DNA of 64,000 nucleotides from G963678445 sp963678445 (GCA_963678445.1 OY782877.1:4340001-4404000); one strand, 5' to 3'. Shown: positions 17,320 through 27,268, counted from the first letter of the stretch. Numbers and translations are program-made. The notes: generated from the letters alone by a model not told the origin.

Positions 17320-19908
17320 ATGCGGGTTTTTCTTGGGATTGGGATGGTGGTTGTAAGTTTGTGTTGTGCGGCGTTGGGAGAGGGGGCGGTGTATAATGCG
17401 GGGGAGATGGGGACGTTTATGCGGGAGTGGTTTGTGTTGGGGCCGGTAGTGCTGGAGGAGGTGGAGGAGTCCTATCCACAGGATGCGCATATGCCGGGCT
17501 TTGAAAAGGATTATCTGACGGCGTTGGGGGGGGAAGCGTCTACGGGGTGGCGTCCTGAGGAGGGACAGCAGGTGCAGTGGGAGGGGGGGAGCGCGCAGTG
17601 GCGTGTGTATCGGAGTGATGAGGAGATTGTAAGCCTGGATGATGCGTTGAGTCAGAAGGCGGCGGTGTTGGGCTATGCGTGGGCAGGTATACAGAGCGAC
17701 AGGGCGCGTTCTTGTGTGTTGATGGTGGGGCATAATGATGGGGGCGCGATTTGGTTGAATGGGGAGAAGGTTTGGGAGCGTTCCCGGGTAGGTGGGGTGA
17801 ATATGGACGGGCATCAGATCCCGATTATTTTGCAACCGGGACTGAATCGCTTGTTGCTTAAGGTGGAGGAGCGCGCCGGGTCCTGGGCATTCTGTTGTCG
17901 TTTAGTTCCCTTTGACCACCCTGCGGTCAAGTCAGATTATTTACAGCTTTTTGCCTTGGAGCGAAATGCATCGGACGAGGTGGTGCTGCGTTCAACCCTG
18001 TCACCGACGTGGCGTGCTGCAATAATGGAATCGGCAACGTTAACCTTGCGCAATGCGGTGGATATGGATACGGTGGTGTGGTCCGGACCGTTTGGCGATG
18101 GGGCGGAGAGGGTGCTGGATGTGGATAGAACAACCTATGGCCGATATATATTGCAGGTGGAGATGGGCATGCCGGGGGGCAAGACGGTGTCGTTGGAGTT
18201 TTCCTTTGTGACGGGGGAACGCCCGGAGTATGTTCTGTTTGAAAACGGCGCCACGACGTATTCTATCGTGGTAGGGGATGCGTTGACGGAGTCGGAGCAG
18301 TGGGCGGTGGAGGAGTTGCAGCATTGGCTGAAAGAGGTGAGCGGGGCGACGTTCCCGGTGCGCAAGGCCTCGGAACCGGCGCAGCCGCATGAGATTGTGG
18401 TGGGGGTGAATGCACGTACGCGGGCTTTGCTGGGCGATGATTTTGTAGCACCGGAATTGGAAGAACAGTCGTTTTCTTATCGTAATGTAGGACCGGCTAT
18501 CCTTATTTTTGGGGGCGCGAAAACGGGCACGATGTATGGGGTGCATTCCTTCCTGGAGCGGGAATTGGGCTGTCGTTGGTATACGTCGAAAGTGTCGGTA
18601 ACGCCCAAACGGGAGCGTTTTTCCTTCGCACAATTGCTGCACTCGGAAACCCCTTCTATTCGGGTGCGCAATGACTTTTTCAAAGACGCTTTCGAGCCCA
18701 TTTGGGCGGCACGTAATCGTAGTAATGGCACGATGGGGGGACGCGTGCAGCATGGGGGCGTGGAAAGCTATTGGGCGGTACATACGTTTAATCGGTTTCT
18801 GCCCCCCTCGGAATATTTTGAGGCGCATCCGGAATATTACAGTTTGGTGGATGGTAAGCGTACCAGTGATCGGGCGCAATTGTGTCTGAGTAACCCCGAA
18901 CTGCGTCGGTTGCTGGTGGAGCGTTTTATGGAACAGGTGCGTAAAGACCCGAACCACCTGATTTATTCCCTGTCCCAGAATGATTGGGGTGGAGCGTGCC
19001 AATGCGAGGCGTGTCAGGCCATCGTCAAACGCGAAGGGACGGAGATGGGGCCCATTCTCGAAGTGGTAAATGAGGCGGCGGATGCATTGGCCAAAGAATT
19101 TCCGGACAAATACGTGGGCACGCTTGCGTATCGGTATTCACGCAGACCCCCAAAACATTTACGTCCTCGCGAAAATGTGGTCATCCGCTTATGCTCCTTT
19201 GACTGTTGCCGGGTACACCCATTTACCGATCCGAACTGTCCAGAGAATGTTATCTTTGTGAACGACATCGAGACCTGGTCGAAAATTGCGCCTCACCTGT
19301 ACATTTGGGACTATGTCGTTAATTTTGGGCACTATATCATGCCCTTTCCCAATATCGATGTGTTGAAGCCGAATATGCAATTCTTGCGGGACCATAATGC
19401 GATTGGCATTATGCCGCAGGGAGCGTATCAGAGCATTGGTGGGGAGTTTTCCGAAATGAAGGCGTGGGTGCTGGCGAAGTTATTGTGGAATCCGGATGCC
19501 GATTTGGAAGCGTTGATTGATGATTTCATGTATGGCTATTATGGCCGTGCGGGACAGTTTATGAAGAAATACATGGAACTGGCGCAGGATCTGGTGGGGC
19601 CAACCACGCATTTCTTTGGAATACAACCGGATGATGCCTTTTTTACCCCCGTGTTCACACGAAAGGCAGTAGCCTTGTTTGACCAGGCGGAAAAAGTGGC
19701 GGATACACCGGAAATCCTTCGACGGGTCGAAATGTCGCGCTTGCCGATCATGTATCTGCAATGCAATCAACAACCCTCCCTTGCTAAAAGAAACGGGGTG
19801 TATGAGCGGTTCTGCGCCATTGTAGAGCGGGAACACATAACACACTTCTCCGAACAAGGAGAAAAGGATATCCAGGCCTTCCATAGAATGATGGCAGAGG
19901 AAAAATAG
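17320..19908 (+). CDS. Secreted DUF4838-type glycoside-hydrolase-like protein
   Basis: The start was placed at ATG 17320 because GGAAGGAG precedes it and the product then begins with a signal peptide (MRVFLGIGMVVVSLCCAALG). The in-frame extension back to 17209 is Cys-rich and looks unlike a protein start. The product is 862 residues. An N-terminal beta-rich part (PA14- or lectin-like, AIWLNGEKVWER) precedes a domain with EEWAVEELQ-like and IVVGVN patterns typical of the alpha-glucuronidase N-terminal fold. The DUF4838 core follows, with YFEAHPEYYSLVDGKR, LSQNDWGGACQCEACQ and later LWNPDADLEALIDDF. DUF4838 proteins accompany polysaccharide degradation, but no reaction has been assigned. The gene follows the TIR-PPR gene by 114 bp and may share its transcript. 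A terminator follows. Confidence 0.75.
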   Translation: MRVFLGIGMVVVSLCCAALGEGAVYNAGEMGTFMREWFVLGPVVLEEVEESYPQDAHMPGFEKDYLTALGGEASTGWRPEEGQQVQWEGGSAQWRVYRSDEEIVSLDDALSQKAAVLGYAWAGIQSDRARSCVLMVGHNDGGAIWLNGEKVWERSRVGGVNMDGHQIPIILQPGLNRLLLKVEERAGSWAFCCRLVPFDHPAVKSDYLQLFALERNASDEVVLRSTLSPTWRAAIMESATLTLRNAVDMDTVVWSGPFGDGAERVLDVDRTTYGRYILQVEMGMPGGKTVSLEFSFVTGERPEYVLFENGATTYSIVVGDALTESEQWAVEELQHWLKEVSGATFPVRKASEPAQPHEIVVGVNARTRALLGDDFVAPELEEQSFSYRNVGPAILIFGGAKTGTMYGVHSFLERELGCRWYTSKVSVTPKRERFSFAQLLHSETPSIRVRNDFFKDAFEPIWAARNRSNGTMGGRVQHGGVESYWAVHTFNRFLPPSEYFEAHPEYYSLVDGKRTSDRAQLCLSNPELRRLLVERFMEQVRKDPNHLIYSLSQNDWGGACQCEACQAIVKREGTEMGPILEVVNEAADALAKEFPDKYVGTLAYRYSRRPPKHLRPRENVVIRLCSFDCCRVHPFTDPNCPENVIFVNDIETWSKIAPHLYIWDYVVNFGHYIMPFPNIDVLKPNMQFLRDHNAIGIMPQGAYQSIGGEFSEMKAWVLAKLLWNPDADLEALIDDFMYGYYGRAGQFMKKYMELAQDLVGPTTHFFGIQPDDAFFTPVFTRKAVALFDQAEKVADTPEILRRVEMSRLPIMYLQCNQQPSLAKRNGVYERFCAIVEREHITHFSEQGEKDIQAFHRMMAEEK

Positions 19909-19940
19909 GCGGCGTTAAGCTTGGCGTAGCATTTTAAACA

Positions 19941-19980
19941 AACCCCATCCATATCGTTCAAACGGTGGATGGGGTTTTTA
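19941..19980 (+). terminator. Rho-independent terminator after the DUF4838 gene
   Basis: AACCCCATCC (19941-19950) pairs with GGATGGGGTT (19967-19976), and an inner CGTT/AACG pair extends the hairpin. A T-run follows to 19979. Confidence 0.85.
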
Positions 19981-20062
19981 CGTTCATGCACAGTGTAAAA
20001 AAACCTTCATTTACGGTACCATACGGGGTATGAAGTTGTAACTCGGAAAGGAAGATGCAGTT

Positions 20063-21019
20063 TTGAGTGAGAGGAATACAGAAACACCGGGTGCAGCACG
20101 GGAACAGGGCAGGGGACGCCTATGGCGATGGGGTATAGCTCTGGTCTTGGGTCCTGTCTTGTTCGGGGTCGGTTTTTTGTTTTTGTTGAATACGTGTGCG
20201 GCGCGGGATGAGAAGGGAAAGGCCAGGAATCCGGATACGGGAATCCTCGTGGGGGCGGAGGAGCGTTGGTTAGGTCCGGAGGATGCGTCGGGCGCGGTGC
20301 TTTTTGTGCATGGTTTTGTAGGTGGGGGGAACAATTTCGCCGATATGCCGGAGCTGCTGGCGCAACAGGGGTGGCGGGTGCGGGTGATGCGGTTGCCGGG
20401 GCATGGCACGACGCCGCGGGATTTTGCGTCGGTCTCTCCAGAGGCTTTGCTGCAGGCGGTGCGGGATGAGGTGCTGCCGTTGCGGGATAAGTATGCGCAA
20501 TTGGCAGTGGTAGGACATAGTATGGGGGGGGCCTTATCGACCATTGTCGCCTCGGAGATTCCCGTGGATAAGCTGGTGCTGGCAGCGCCTTATTTTGGGG
20601 TTACCTTTCGACGTTGGTACGTGTTGCCTCCTGAAACCTGGGTGCGGGGCGCTGCCCCGATGCTTCCGTGGTTGTATAAAGGGAAAGTGTTTTTGCAGCT
20701 TAACCGTCGTGAAGTGGCGGATCAGGTCTTTTCGTATACCTGGGTGCCGATGAAAGGGGTGGTCACCCTGATGGAGTTGGGACGTCGCGCCAAAGATCCC
20801 AATGTGCTGGAAAAGATCACATGTCCGGTGATGCTTTTACATGGACAGGGTGACGTGGCCGCTTCCCCCGAGGAAGCGCGTAAAGCATTTGATGCTATGG
20901 CGTCTGAGGACAAGGTGTGGGTGAATCTGCCCAATTCCAATCACCATGTTTTTTGGGATTATGACCATGAGGAAGTGAAGAAACGGATCGGAGAATTTCT
21001 TGGAACGCCTGCGAAGTAG
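20063..21019 (+). CDS. Membrane-anchored alpha/beta hydrolase (lipase/esterase-like)
   Basis: The 318-residue product starts at a TTG behind GGAAAGGAAG; no ATG in this frame fits better. One membrane anchor (about 22-45) is followed by an alpha/beta-hydrolase fold. This has the oxyanion region LFVHGFVGGGNN, nucleophile elbow VGHSMGGAL, acid LLHGQGDVAASPEE and a catalytic His within PNSNHHVFWDYDHEE. The layout resembles monoacylglycerol-lipase/carboxylesterase relatives. The substrate is unknown. The next gene overlaps its end by 20 bp. Confidence 0.82.
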   Translation: MSERNTETPGAAREQGRGRLWRWGIALVLGPVLFGVGFLFLLNTCAARDEKGKARNPDTGILVGAEERWLGPEDASGAVLFVHGFVGGGNNFADMPELLAQQGWRVRVMRLPGHGTTPRDFASVSPEALLQAVRDEVLPLRDKYAQLAVVGHSMGGALSTIVASEIPVDKLVLAAPYFGVTFRRWYVLPPETWVRGAAPMLPWLYKGKVFLQLNRREVADQVFSYTWVPMKGVVTLMELGRRAKDPNVLEKITCPVMLLHGQGDVAASPEEARKAFDAMASEDKVWVNLPNSNHHVFWDYDHEEVKKRIGEFLGTPAK

Positions 21020-22319
21020 AGCCTTTATAATGGGGATGGCCCTATCGACCTTGCCAGGGGTGTTTCTTGGTCTAATGGCGCTGGGCTATACGCTCGATTT
21101 ACCGCGTCTGGATCAGTGGGAATTCATCCCCTTCCTGGAGAAAGCGTATAACGGCACGCTTTCCTGGCATGATTTTTGGGCGCAGCATAATGAGCATCGT
21201 ATAGTTTTTCCCCGACTCGTGTTTCTGTTGCTGGCCAAACTAACGGCGTGGAATCTGTATTATGAAGTAGCTGCCAACGTGCTGTTGGGCCTCCTGATTT
21301 TCATCCTGATCGCATGGCAGGCACATGTGGGATATGCACGCTGTCAACTGCCGCCGCCCTTTCCCTTTTTATGGCTACTCTCGCTATGTGTCTTTTCGCT
21401 CAGCCAATGGCAAAACTGGTTTTTAGGCTGGCAACTTCAGATTTTTATGTCCCTGTTTTTTTTACTCTCTGGGTGCGCTCTGCTCAATACCAAACGGGGA
21501 GGGTGGGGGACCTTCTCTCTGGTGCTACTCTGTGGCATTGGGGCGACCTATTCCTTTGCCAACGGCATGCTCTTCTGGCCTATAGCGATAATCTTCTTTT
21601 GGGCTAACCCCGTGTGGAAGCGTCGCCACCATGTGTGTTTTATCGGTGTGGCGCTGCTGGTAATGGCTACGTATTTTTACGGCTATACAACACCTTCTTA
21701 CCATCCTCCGTTATGGAATGCGCTACGCCACCCTATCCGCCTTCCGCTGTACGTGCTTTGCTATCTTGGACAACCTGTGTTCAACTTCCATAAACTGGGT
21801 GCGGCATGTATGGGCCTGCTGGGGGTTGTGTTGTGGGGGGGCGGTTTATATCGTTTATTTCGATACGAGGGAAGGGATACCGCGCTGTTACGGTATTGCC
21901 TGATGTTGGGGGTCTACAGTTTGGCCAGTGCCTTAATGACAGCGGTGGCACGAGTTGAATTGGGGACCGCACAGGCAATGAGTTCACGTTACATTACCCT
22001 CGCCAATCCATTGTGGTGCTCTTTGTTCTTTCTATTACCCGTACTGCTACCGGAGTCGAATACACTTGCCAAGATGGGACGGTATGCGCTTTCGGGGGGG
22101 CTTGCAATACTGCTGCTTACCGCTTCCTTGTATGGGGCGTACCGTTGGACAGAGCGCTACAATGCCTGTCAGCCTGTACGAGAGGCATTGCTAGCAGGAG
22201 AACGAACGCCATTGGTAGTGCGGCTACATCCCGATAGCGACGTGGTGTATGCACGGACGCCGCTATTGCGTCAGCATGGATTATGCCTATTCCATACGGG
22301 TGATATATCAGAAGAATAA
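21000..22319 (+). CDS. Polytopic membrane protein, GT-C-like, uncharacterised
   Basis: The 439-residue protein has about ten hydrophobic segments. TTG 21000 was kept as start because CGGAG sits 6 bp upstream; ATG 21030 is an alternative that removes ten residues. The first outer loop has LDQWEFIPFLEKAYNG and then AQHNEHRIVFPRL. The acidic/His-rich first loop followed by many helices resembles GT-C glycosyltransferases, and HNEHR recurs in an uncharacterised family I know only by pattern. The 20-bp overlap with the hydrolase gene suggests co-translation. No function is assigned. Confidence 0.7.
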   Translation: MERLRSRAFIMGMALSTLPGVFLGLMALGYTLDLPRLDQWEFIPFLEKAYNGTLSWHDFWAQHNEHRIVFPRLVFLLLAKLTAWNLYYEVAANVLLGLLIFILIAWQAHVGYARCQLPPPFPFLWLLSLCVFSLSQWQNWFLGWQLQIFMSLFFLLSGCALLNTKRGGWGTFSLVLLCGIGATYSFANGMLFWPIAIIFFWANPVWKRRHHVCFIGVALLVMATYFYGYTTPSYHPPLWNALRHPIRLPLYVLCYLGQPVFNFHKLGAACMGLLGVVLWGGGLYRLFRYEGRDTALLRYCLMLGVYSLASALMTAVARVELGTAQAMSSRYITLANPLWCSLFFLLPVLLPESNTLAKMGRYALSGGLAILLLTASLYGAYRWTERYNACQPVREALLAGERTPLVVRLHPDSDVVYARTPLLRQHGLCLFHTGDISEE

Positions 22320-22358
22320 ATAACGTTTACATAATGTATGAAAAGCAGGAGAAGAGAA

Positions 22359-22715
22359 ATGGACAGGATAGAAATAGAGCGCGATACACGTCGGTGGGCC
22401 ATGGCATGCCATTTAGCGGCCTTGTCATGTTATCTCAGCATACCCTTTGGTAACCTTTTAGGTCCGCTTCTTGTGTGGCTGTTCAAGCGGGAAGACGATC
22501 CTTTTATCGAGGAGCAAGGACGTGAAGCTTTAAACTTTCAGCTTTCGATAACCCTGTACGGCTTTATTGCGTTTTTGCTTTGCTTCATATTTATCGGTCT
22601 TTTACTCCTTCCAGTGCTTGTTATATTTCACCTGGTATGCACGATTATTGCAGGCGTAAAAGCGGGAAATGGCGAAGCCTATCGCTATCCCCTTACCATT
22701 CGTTTCCTTCATTGA
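22359..22715 (+). CDS. DUF4870/Tic20-like small membrane protein
   Basis: Start ATG 22359 has AGGAGAAGAG upstream and was preferred over the ATG 21 bp earlier. It gives 118 residues. The pattern is DUF4870: HLAALSCYLSIPFGNLLGPLLVWL, then FIEEQGREALNFQLS, two further helices, and GEAYRYPLTIRFL at the end. The family is widespread and small, with no clear biochemical role. Confidence 0.85.
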   Translation: MDRIEIERDTRRWAMACHLAALSCYLSIPFGNLLGPLLVWLFKREDDPFIEEQGREALNFQLSITLYGFIAFLLCFIFIGLLLLPVLVIFHLVCTIIAGVKAGNGEAYRYPLTIRFLH

Positions 22716-22745
22716 ATCGGTCGCCATTAACAGGTAGTTGGGTAT

Positions 22746-24545
22746 CTAAAAAGGCCATGCAAGCGGGATGAGCAACGTGGCTGCGAGGAAGAGCAGCAGG
22801 TTGAGCGGCAGCCCTACCTTGACGAAGTCGCCAAATCTATATCCACCGGGACCAAAGACCATCAGGTTCGTCTGATAGCCGAGGGGGGTAATAAAACTGG
22901 CGGAGGCGGCAAAGGCAACGGCCAACGCAAACGGACGCGGAGAACATTCCAGTTGTTGCGCCATACTGATGGCAAAGGGAAAAACCAACGCGGCGGCGGC
23001 GTTGTTGGTAACCGTTTCCGTAAAGAGCGTCGTCATCAGGTATACGCCTGCCAATACCGCATGCGGACCAAGGGGACCTGCAAAATCGACTACACTACGG
23101 GCTATCGTATCCACCAAGCCCGAGGCCACCAGTGCATTACCCAAACCGAAGGCAGCGGCAATTGTGATAAGGGTCTGCCAATCGATGCTCTGCCGCGCTT
23201 CAACACTAGACAGGCAGCGTGTTGCGATCATCAGACCTGCGGTTAGAAAGGCGGCCAATATAATCGGGATGTGACCTGTAGTCATCAACAGCATAAGCAA
23301 CGCAAGCAGTCCCATCGCGATGTACATCTTGTTGTGGCGCACCGGCTGAGAATTCTCGACACCGCCTACCAACAAAAAATCGGGATTGTTTCGATGCGCA
23401 CGGGCGAAGTGAGGACCTGTTTGCAGGAGTAAGGTGTCGCCGGGTTGCAATACAATATCGCCGACGCGCCCCCGCAAGCGTTCGCTACCCCGGTGAACGG
23501 CGACGATAGCGGCATTGTATAAAGCCCGGAAATCAGCGTCACGCACCGTTATCCCCACAGCAGGACAATTGCCCGACACTACGGCCTCGCATAGCATGCG
23601 TTCACGATTTTTAAGCGATACAGTCGCGCTGCCCTTGTCTGCAACCGCAGTTAAGCCCGATATTTTATCCAGATCGACCAATGTACTGATCACCCCTGTG
23701 AACGTGAGAAGATCGCTTTCCTGTATTACCTCATGGGGCGTCACTGGCGAAATAATCTGACCCTTACGTTGGATTTCGATCAGAAAAAGCCCAGGGAGGC
23801 GACGTAGGCCAGCAGCTTGAATCTCTTTGCCGATAAGGGGACAATGCGCTTCTACCTCCAGATTAACTAAATAATCACGGGAAGTATTTGAGAGCTGTTC
23901 CAAAAAATCCATCCGAGTGGGTAACAGTCGATGACCCACCACCAGCATATATGTGATGCCTATGATGGCATACGGAAGTCCAACATAACCAAGTTCAAAC
24001 AATCCCATAGGATGTAATGTTTCTGCGAGCGCAGGGGTTGCTTTAACGGCCTCCTGCATTAAGCCATCCACCACCAGATTGGTACTTGTGCCGATAAGGG
24101 TGCATGTGCCGCCCAGGATGCAAAAAAAGGAAAGCGGCATGAGCAGACGAGAAGGCGCAACCTGGTTTTTACGGGACCAGTCACTAACGATGGGGATAAA
24201 CATACTGACGATGGGCGTATTGTTAAGAAAGGCGCTCATTGCGGTTACCGCACCCGCCAATCGTAATAACACGCCTTTTTCTGAGGATGCCCCCCCCAGG
24301 ATACGATTGCCAAGAGCAGCTAATGCCCCCGTTTCACGCAGGCCCGCGGCGACGATATAGAGCGCCCCTACGGTAAGCATCCCCTTATTTGAAAAACCGA
24401 CAAAGGCCTCTTTAGGGGTAATAATGCCAGCCAGAGTCACTACCGTTACAGCCCCTACCAGCAATAAATCCGCTGCGATATTACGTAACAACCCTACAAA
24501 AACAACGCCTAATACGGCTAGGCTTAACCAGGCTTCCCACGACAT
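22746..24545 (-). CDS. SLC13-family anion permease with two RCK_C domains
   Basis: Start MSWEAWLSLAVLG (24545) was chosen because AGAGG lies 9 bp upstream; longer in-frame starts exist to 24614. The product is 599 residues. About five helices are followed by two cytosolic RCK_C/TrkA_C-type domains (about 190-380, including VIQESDLLTFTGV and VLQPGDTLLLQTG) and a second block of helices. Motifs include FLNNTPIVSMFIP and TETVTNNAAAALVFPFA, the paired Asn-Asn/Thr motifs of divalent-anion:Na+ symporters. Likely substrates are dicarboxylate, sulfate or similar anions. Confidence 0.87.
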   Translation of the reverse strand: MSWEAWLSLAVLGVVFVGLLRNIAADLLLVGAVTVVTLAGIITPKEAFVGFSNKGMLTVGALYIVAAGLRETGALAALGNRILGGASSEKGVLLRLAGAVTAMSAFLNNTPIVSMFIPIVSDWSRKNQVAPSRLLMPLSFFCILGGTCTLIGTSTNLVVDGLMQEAVKATPALAETLHPMGLFELGYVGLPYAIIGITYMLVVGHRLLPTRMDFLEQLSNTSRDYLVNLEVEAHCPLIGKEIQAAGLRRLPGLFLIEIQRKGQIISPVTPHEVIQESDLLTFTGVISTLVDLDKISGLTAVADKGSATVSLKNRERMLCEAVVSGNCPAVGITVRDADFRALYNAAIVAVHRGSERLRGRVGDIVLQPGDTLLLQTGPHFARAHRNNPDFLLVGGVENSQPVRHNKMYIAMGLLALLMLLMTTGHIPIILAAFLTAGLMIATRCLSSVEARQSIDWQTLITIAAAFGLGNALVASGLVDTIARSVVDFAGPLGPHAVLAGVYLMTTLFTETVTNNAAAALVFPFAISMAQQLECSPRPFALAVAFAASASFITPLGYQTNLMVFGPGGYRFGDFVKVGLPLNLLLFLAATLLIPLAWPF

Positions 24546-24764
24546 ACAATCCATTCCTCTAATAATCTGCCTGGCACCGTTTGGCGTCCATTTGTCGAAA
24601 CGGATGCTAAGCAATTCCGATTATTTGCACTAGTATATGCATTTTTTTATGGAAAGGCGAGTTTTTATTGAAATGGAGGTTTCCCCGATACGGCTATGTC
24701 GGTAGCGATAAAATAGCGTCTATTATGAGGGATAAGGAAGCTGTGAAAGAATTTCGAGAAAGCA

Positions 24765-24803
24765 TTTTGGGGAATCTTTTTGCATTAAAAAGATTCCCCA
24801 AAA
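24765..24803. terminator. Bidirectional Rho-independent terminator
   Basis: TTTTGGGGAATCTTTTT (24765-24781) and AAAAAGATTCCCCAAAA (24787-24803) pair perfectly over 17 bp around GCATT. The A/T-rich ends allow termination in either direction. The main client should be the minus-strand gene ending at 24842. Confidence 0.88.
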
Positions 24804-24841
24804 GATGTAAGTCTAAAAATCGAAGTAAAAAGCGTCTTTAG

Positions 24842-26974
24842 CTACTCCGTTTCTTCGATAAATCCGTGATAGAGGCCCATATAGTAAGGCAAGAGGAATA
24901 CCGTTCCACTCCCCAGGCTGTGTCCGTTTCCACCATAATCCAGATGCCATGGGTCGGTATTCCAATGATGAAAATAGCGTTCACTCACCGGCAGTACCTT
25001 GCCATTTACCCGATAACCGCGATCAGTACGTGGGGGGTCATAGGGCCACCCTGCTTGCTGGCGTGGTAGACGAATAATGTCTATGCGCTGCTGATTCAGA
25101 CGGCCCCAACTGACACGATCAAGCGGAAAATCCTTCAGCGTAAACATCGCGTCATCCAGCCAACCTTCCCACGGTGGTATTTGAAAGGTCCCCCAAGGAT
25201 TCTGACAGACGGTTTCCAATCCAACCGCAGCGTACGCAAAATTAAAGAACGGGTTCATTTCCGGTTGTTCTACCGTCCAGGCAGTGTAGAACGAATAGAG
25301 GATCTTTTCACGAAGTTCCTCATCCTTCGTATACTTGACCAGATTGTAGTAGCACATAAACGCCATCTCATCATCTGATTGATTACCGGAGCCTGGCCCA
25401 AAATGGATTTTGTAGATCATTGCGTTGGTTTGGTAAGCATGTTCCTTTACCAAACGATCCGCAATTTTAGCATACTTGTCATCCCCTGTGATATGCGAGG
25501 CCACTGCGAGGTATGAAAGAATACTCAACGACTTCAGACCCCGTTCTTCCCACCAATTGAAATCAAAATTAAGGGCCTCCGGATTGTAAATTGACCAACG
25601 GGTTGGCCGTCCGTCATGATCCACAAGACAGAAGTTATGGCCGATCAAATGATCGGTCAGATCCCGCACCACCTCCCGCACCCGCTCCTTCTCCTCCGGT
25701 GTGTCGGCAACCAAATCATAATAGGCTGGATAGAAGAAGTAATGCCCATCCAGTTCATCCGAGCTCGTATCGCTCTTCCAATACCACTTTCCATCCGCAC
25801 TCTTAGGCCAGCGTGGCTCATAGACCTTCCAGAGCGTATCATCCGTTGCCTTCTTTTTTTGATCCTGTTCAAAACGTCCCTTATTGGGATCGGGATCCTC
25901 CGTCGAGCGGATCGTACGGGCTACGAAGCCCTTATCCGGACTATGCTCACCGCCCTGAGTTACCTTTTGCAGGAAACGTAGTGCCTCAAAAGCTTTCTTA
26001 GCCCGTGCCTTGCGCTGTGCATCCTTCGTTGCCCCATAGCCAAAGCACTCCCCGGCGCCATACATCGAAGTCCAAAGTCCATCATTATCACTATCACTAT
26101 AGCGGATATTTTCCCGTACCCCGGCCTTGGGCAAACCTACGTCGGAAGTGTAGCCAAAAGGCGTGCGCATGATGCACGTCTCCATTTCCTCTTCATAATA
26201 GGCCGCCTTTTCCGCCAAAGTCATCATTTTGAAACCAATGTAGCCAACGCCACCCGCAGTGGCTATCCAGGCATTGCCCTGTGCATCAATGACGATGTTA
26301 CGAATATCGTCATTAGGTAACCAGCATTTTCCCTGACGATACGCCCAATTTTCTCCATCAAAGCGAATAGCACCCATATGCGTGCCAAACCACATGACCC
26401 CATCGGGACCTGCAGCAACACACGTAAAATCATTATACGGGAGTCCCTCTTTTCCCGTATAAAATGTCCATCCCTCCGCCGTCTGACGCGCTAGACCTGC
26501 CAGCGAAGCTACCCACAGATAGCCATCGCTGTCATACGCCACACCACGCACGTCCTCAACCGCCCACAAGCGTCCCTGCCCATCTTTAATCTCAACCTGT
26601 TTTGCAGGTTCTTTTCCATCCTTCAAAAAAAGGCCATCCGCACGCGCCGCCGCAAGCGGTTTACCCGGCATCTGCGCCACCTGGCGCACCTTTTCCGGCT
26701 TGTCCATAGCCTTTTCTGCCTGCGCCGCTTCCTCCACCTCCCAGCGTCCCTCTGCAAAACGCGCCAGTCCCGCAGAAGTCATCGCCCGCACAGTTCCTGA
26801 AGCATCGATCGCCACCCACTTCACATCCAAACCCGGCAGCCCCTCTGCATCCGTATACTTTTGCGCTATTTCCTGGGGGAAACGCCCAATTTTCGCCGGA
26901 ACTGTGTCCGCACACGCTCCCCATGCCAGCATTAGCACAAGCACCGAAATGATACAGCCAATCCTTTTCCTCAA
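24842..26974 (-). CDS. Large secreted protein: propeller-like N-terminus and helical-barrel-like C-terminus
   Basis: The start is set at TTG 26974. AAGGAGG lies 8 bp upstream and the product then begins with a signal peptide (RKRIGCIISVLVLMLAWGACA). ATG 27001 is in frame but lies before this site. About residues 30-240 contain regulator-propeller-like blades (VRGVAYDSDGYLWVASLAG, VAAGPDGVMWFGTHMGAI, IVIDAQGNAWIATAGGVG). The rest, about 470 residues, has Trp/Tyr-rich helical segments such as YSDSDNDGLWTSMY and GNQSDDEMAFMCYYNLV, suggesting an (alpha/alpha) barrel as in polysaccharide lyases or hydrolases. I do not recognise a named family for the C-terminal part. It is probably a secreted glycan-acting or glycan-binding protein. 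Confidence 0.65.
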   Translation of the reverse strand: MRKRIGCIISVLVLMLAWGACADTVPAKIGRFPQEIAQKYTDAEGLPGLDVKWVAIDASGTVRAMTSAGLARFAEGRWEVEEAAQAEKAMDKPEKVRQVAQMPGKPLAAARADGLFLKDGKEPAKQVEIKDGQGRLWAVEDVRGVAYDSDGYLWVASLAGLARQTAEGWTFYTGKEGLPYNDFTCVAAGPDGVMWFGTHMGAIRFDGENWAYRQGKCWLPNDDIRNIVIDAQGNAWIATAGGVGYIGFKMMTLAEKAAYYEEEMETCIMRTPFGYTSDVGLPKAGVRENIRYSDSDNDGLWTSMYGAGECFGYGATKDAQRKARAKKAFEALRFLQKVTQGGEHSPDKGFVARTIRSTEDPDPNKGRFEQDQKKKATDDTLWKVYEPRWPKSADGKWYWKSDTSSDELDGHYFFYPAYYDLVADTPEEKERVREVVRDLTDHLIGHNFCLVDHDGRPTRWSIYNPEALNFDFNWWEERGLKSLSILSYLAVASHITGDDKYAKIADRLVKEHAYQTNAMIYKIHFGPGSGNQSDDEMAFMCYYNLVKYTKDEELREKILYSFYTAWTVEQPEMNPFFNFAYAAVGLETVCQNPWGTFQIPPWEGWLDDAMFTLKDFPLDRVSWGRLNQQRIDIIRLPRQQAGWPYDPPRTDRGYRVNGKVLPVSERYFHHWNTDPWHLDYGGNGHSLGSGTVFLLPYYMGLYHGFIEETE

Positions 26975-27172
26975 AACCAAATCCTCCTTTTTGCAGCCCA
27001 AGTACGACGTAAAGCTTTGCCCAACATCGATACACCATCTATCTGTTTAGAATCACCCCTTAGACTCCACCACACCACTTTTGGCTTCACTTTTTCCAAA
27101 TAGCCCTAAAAATCAGGATATAATATCTTTTTTTTTATATTTTCCTTTTTTATTGTTTTTTTGTACAGCAAA

Positions 27173-27215
27173 GAAAAAAAACGCCTGCCGTATTCCTTAA
27201 AAGAAACGACAGGCG
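27173..27215 (-). terminator. Terminator downstream of dapA
   Basis: On the minus strand CGCCTGTCGT (27206-27215) pairs with ACGGCAGGCG (27182-27191, one G-U) and is followed by an eight-base T run (27173-27180 as A on the + strand). Confidence 0.85.
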
Positions 27216-27268
27216 CTTATCTATACTAGCTTAACTCAGCGAGGTTTGAAATTTTAAAATGGGAAGAT

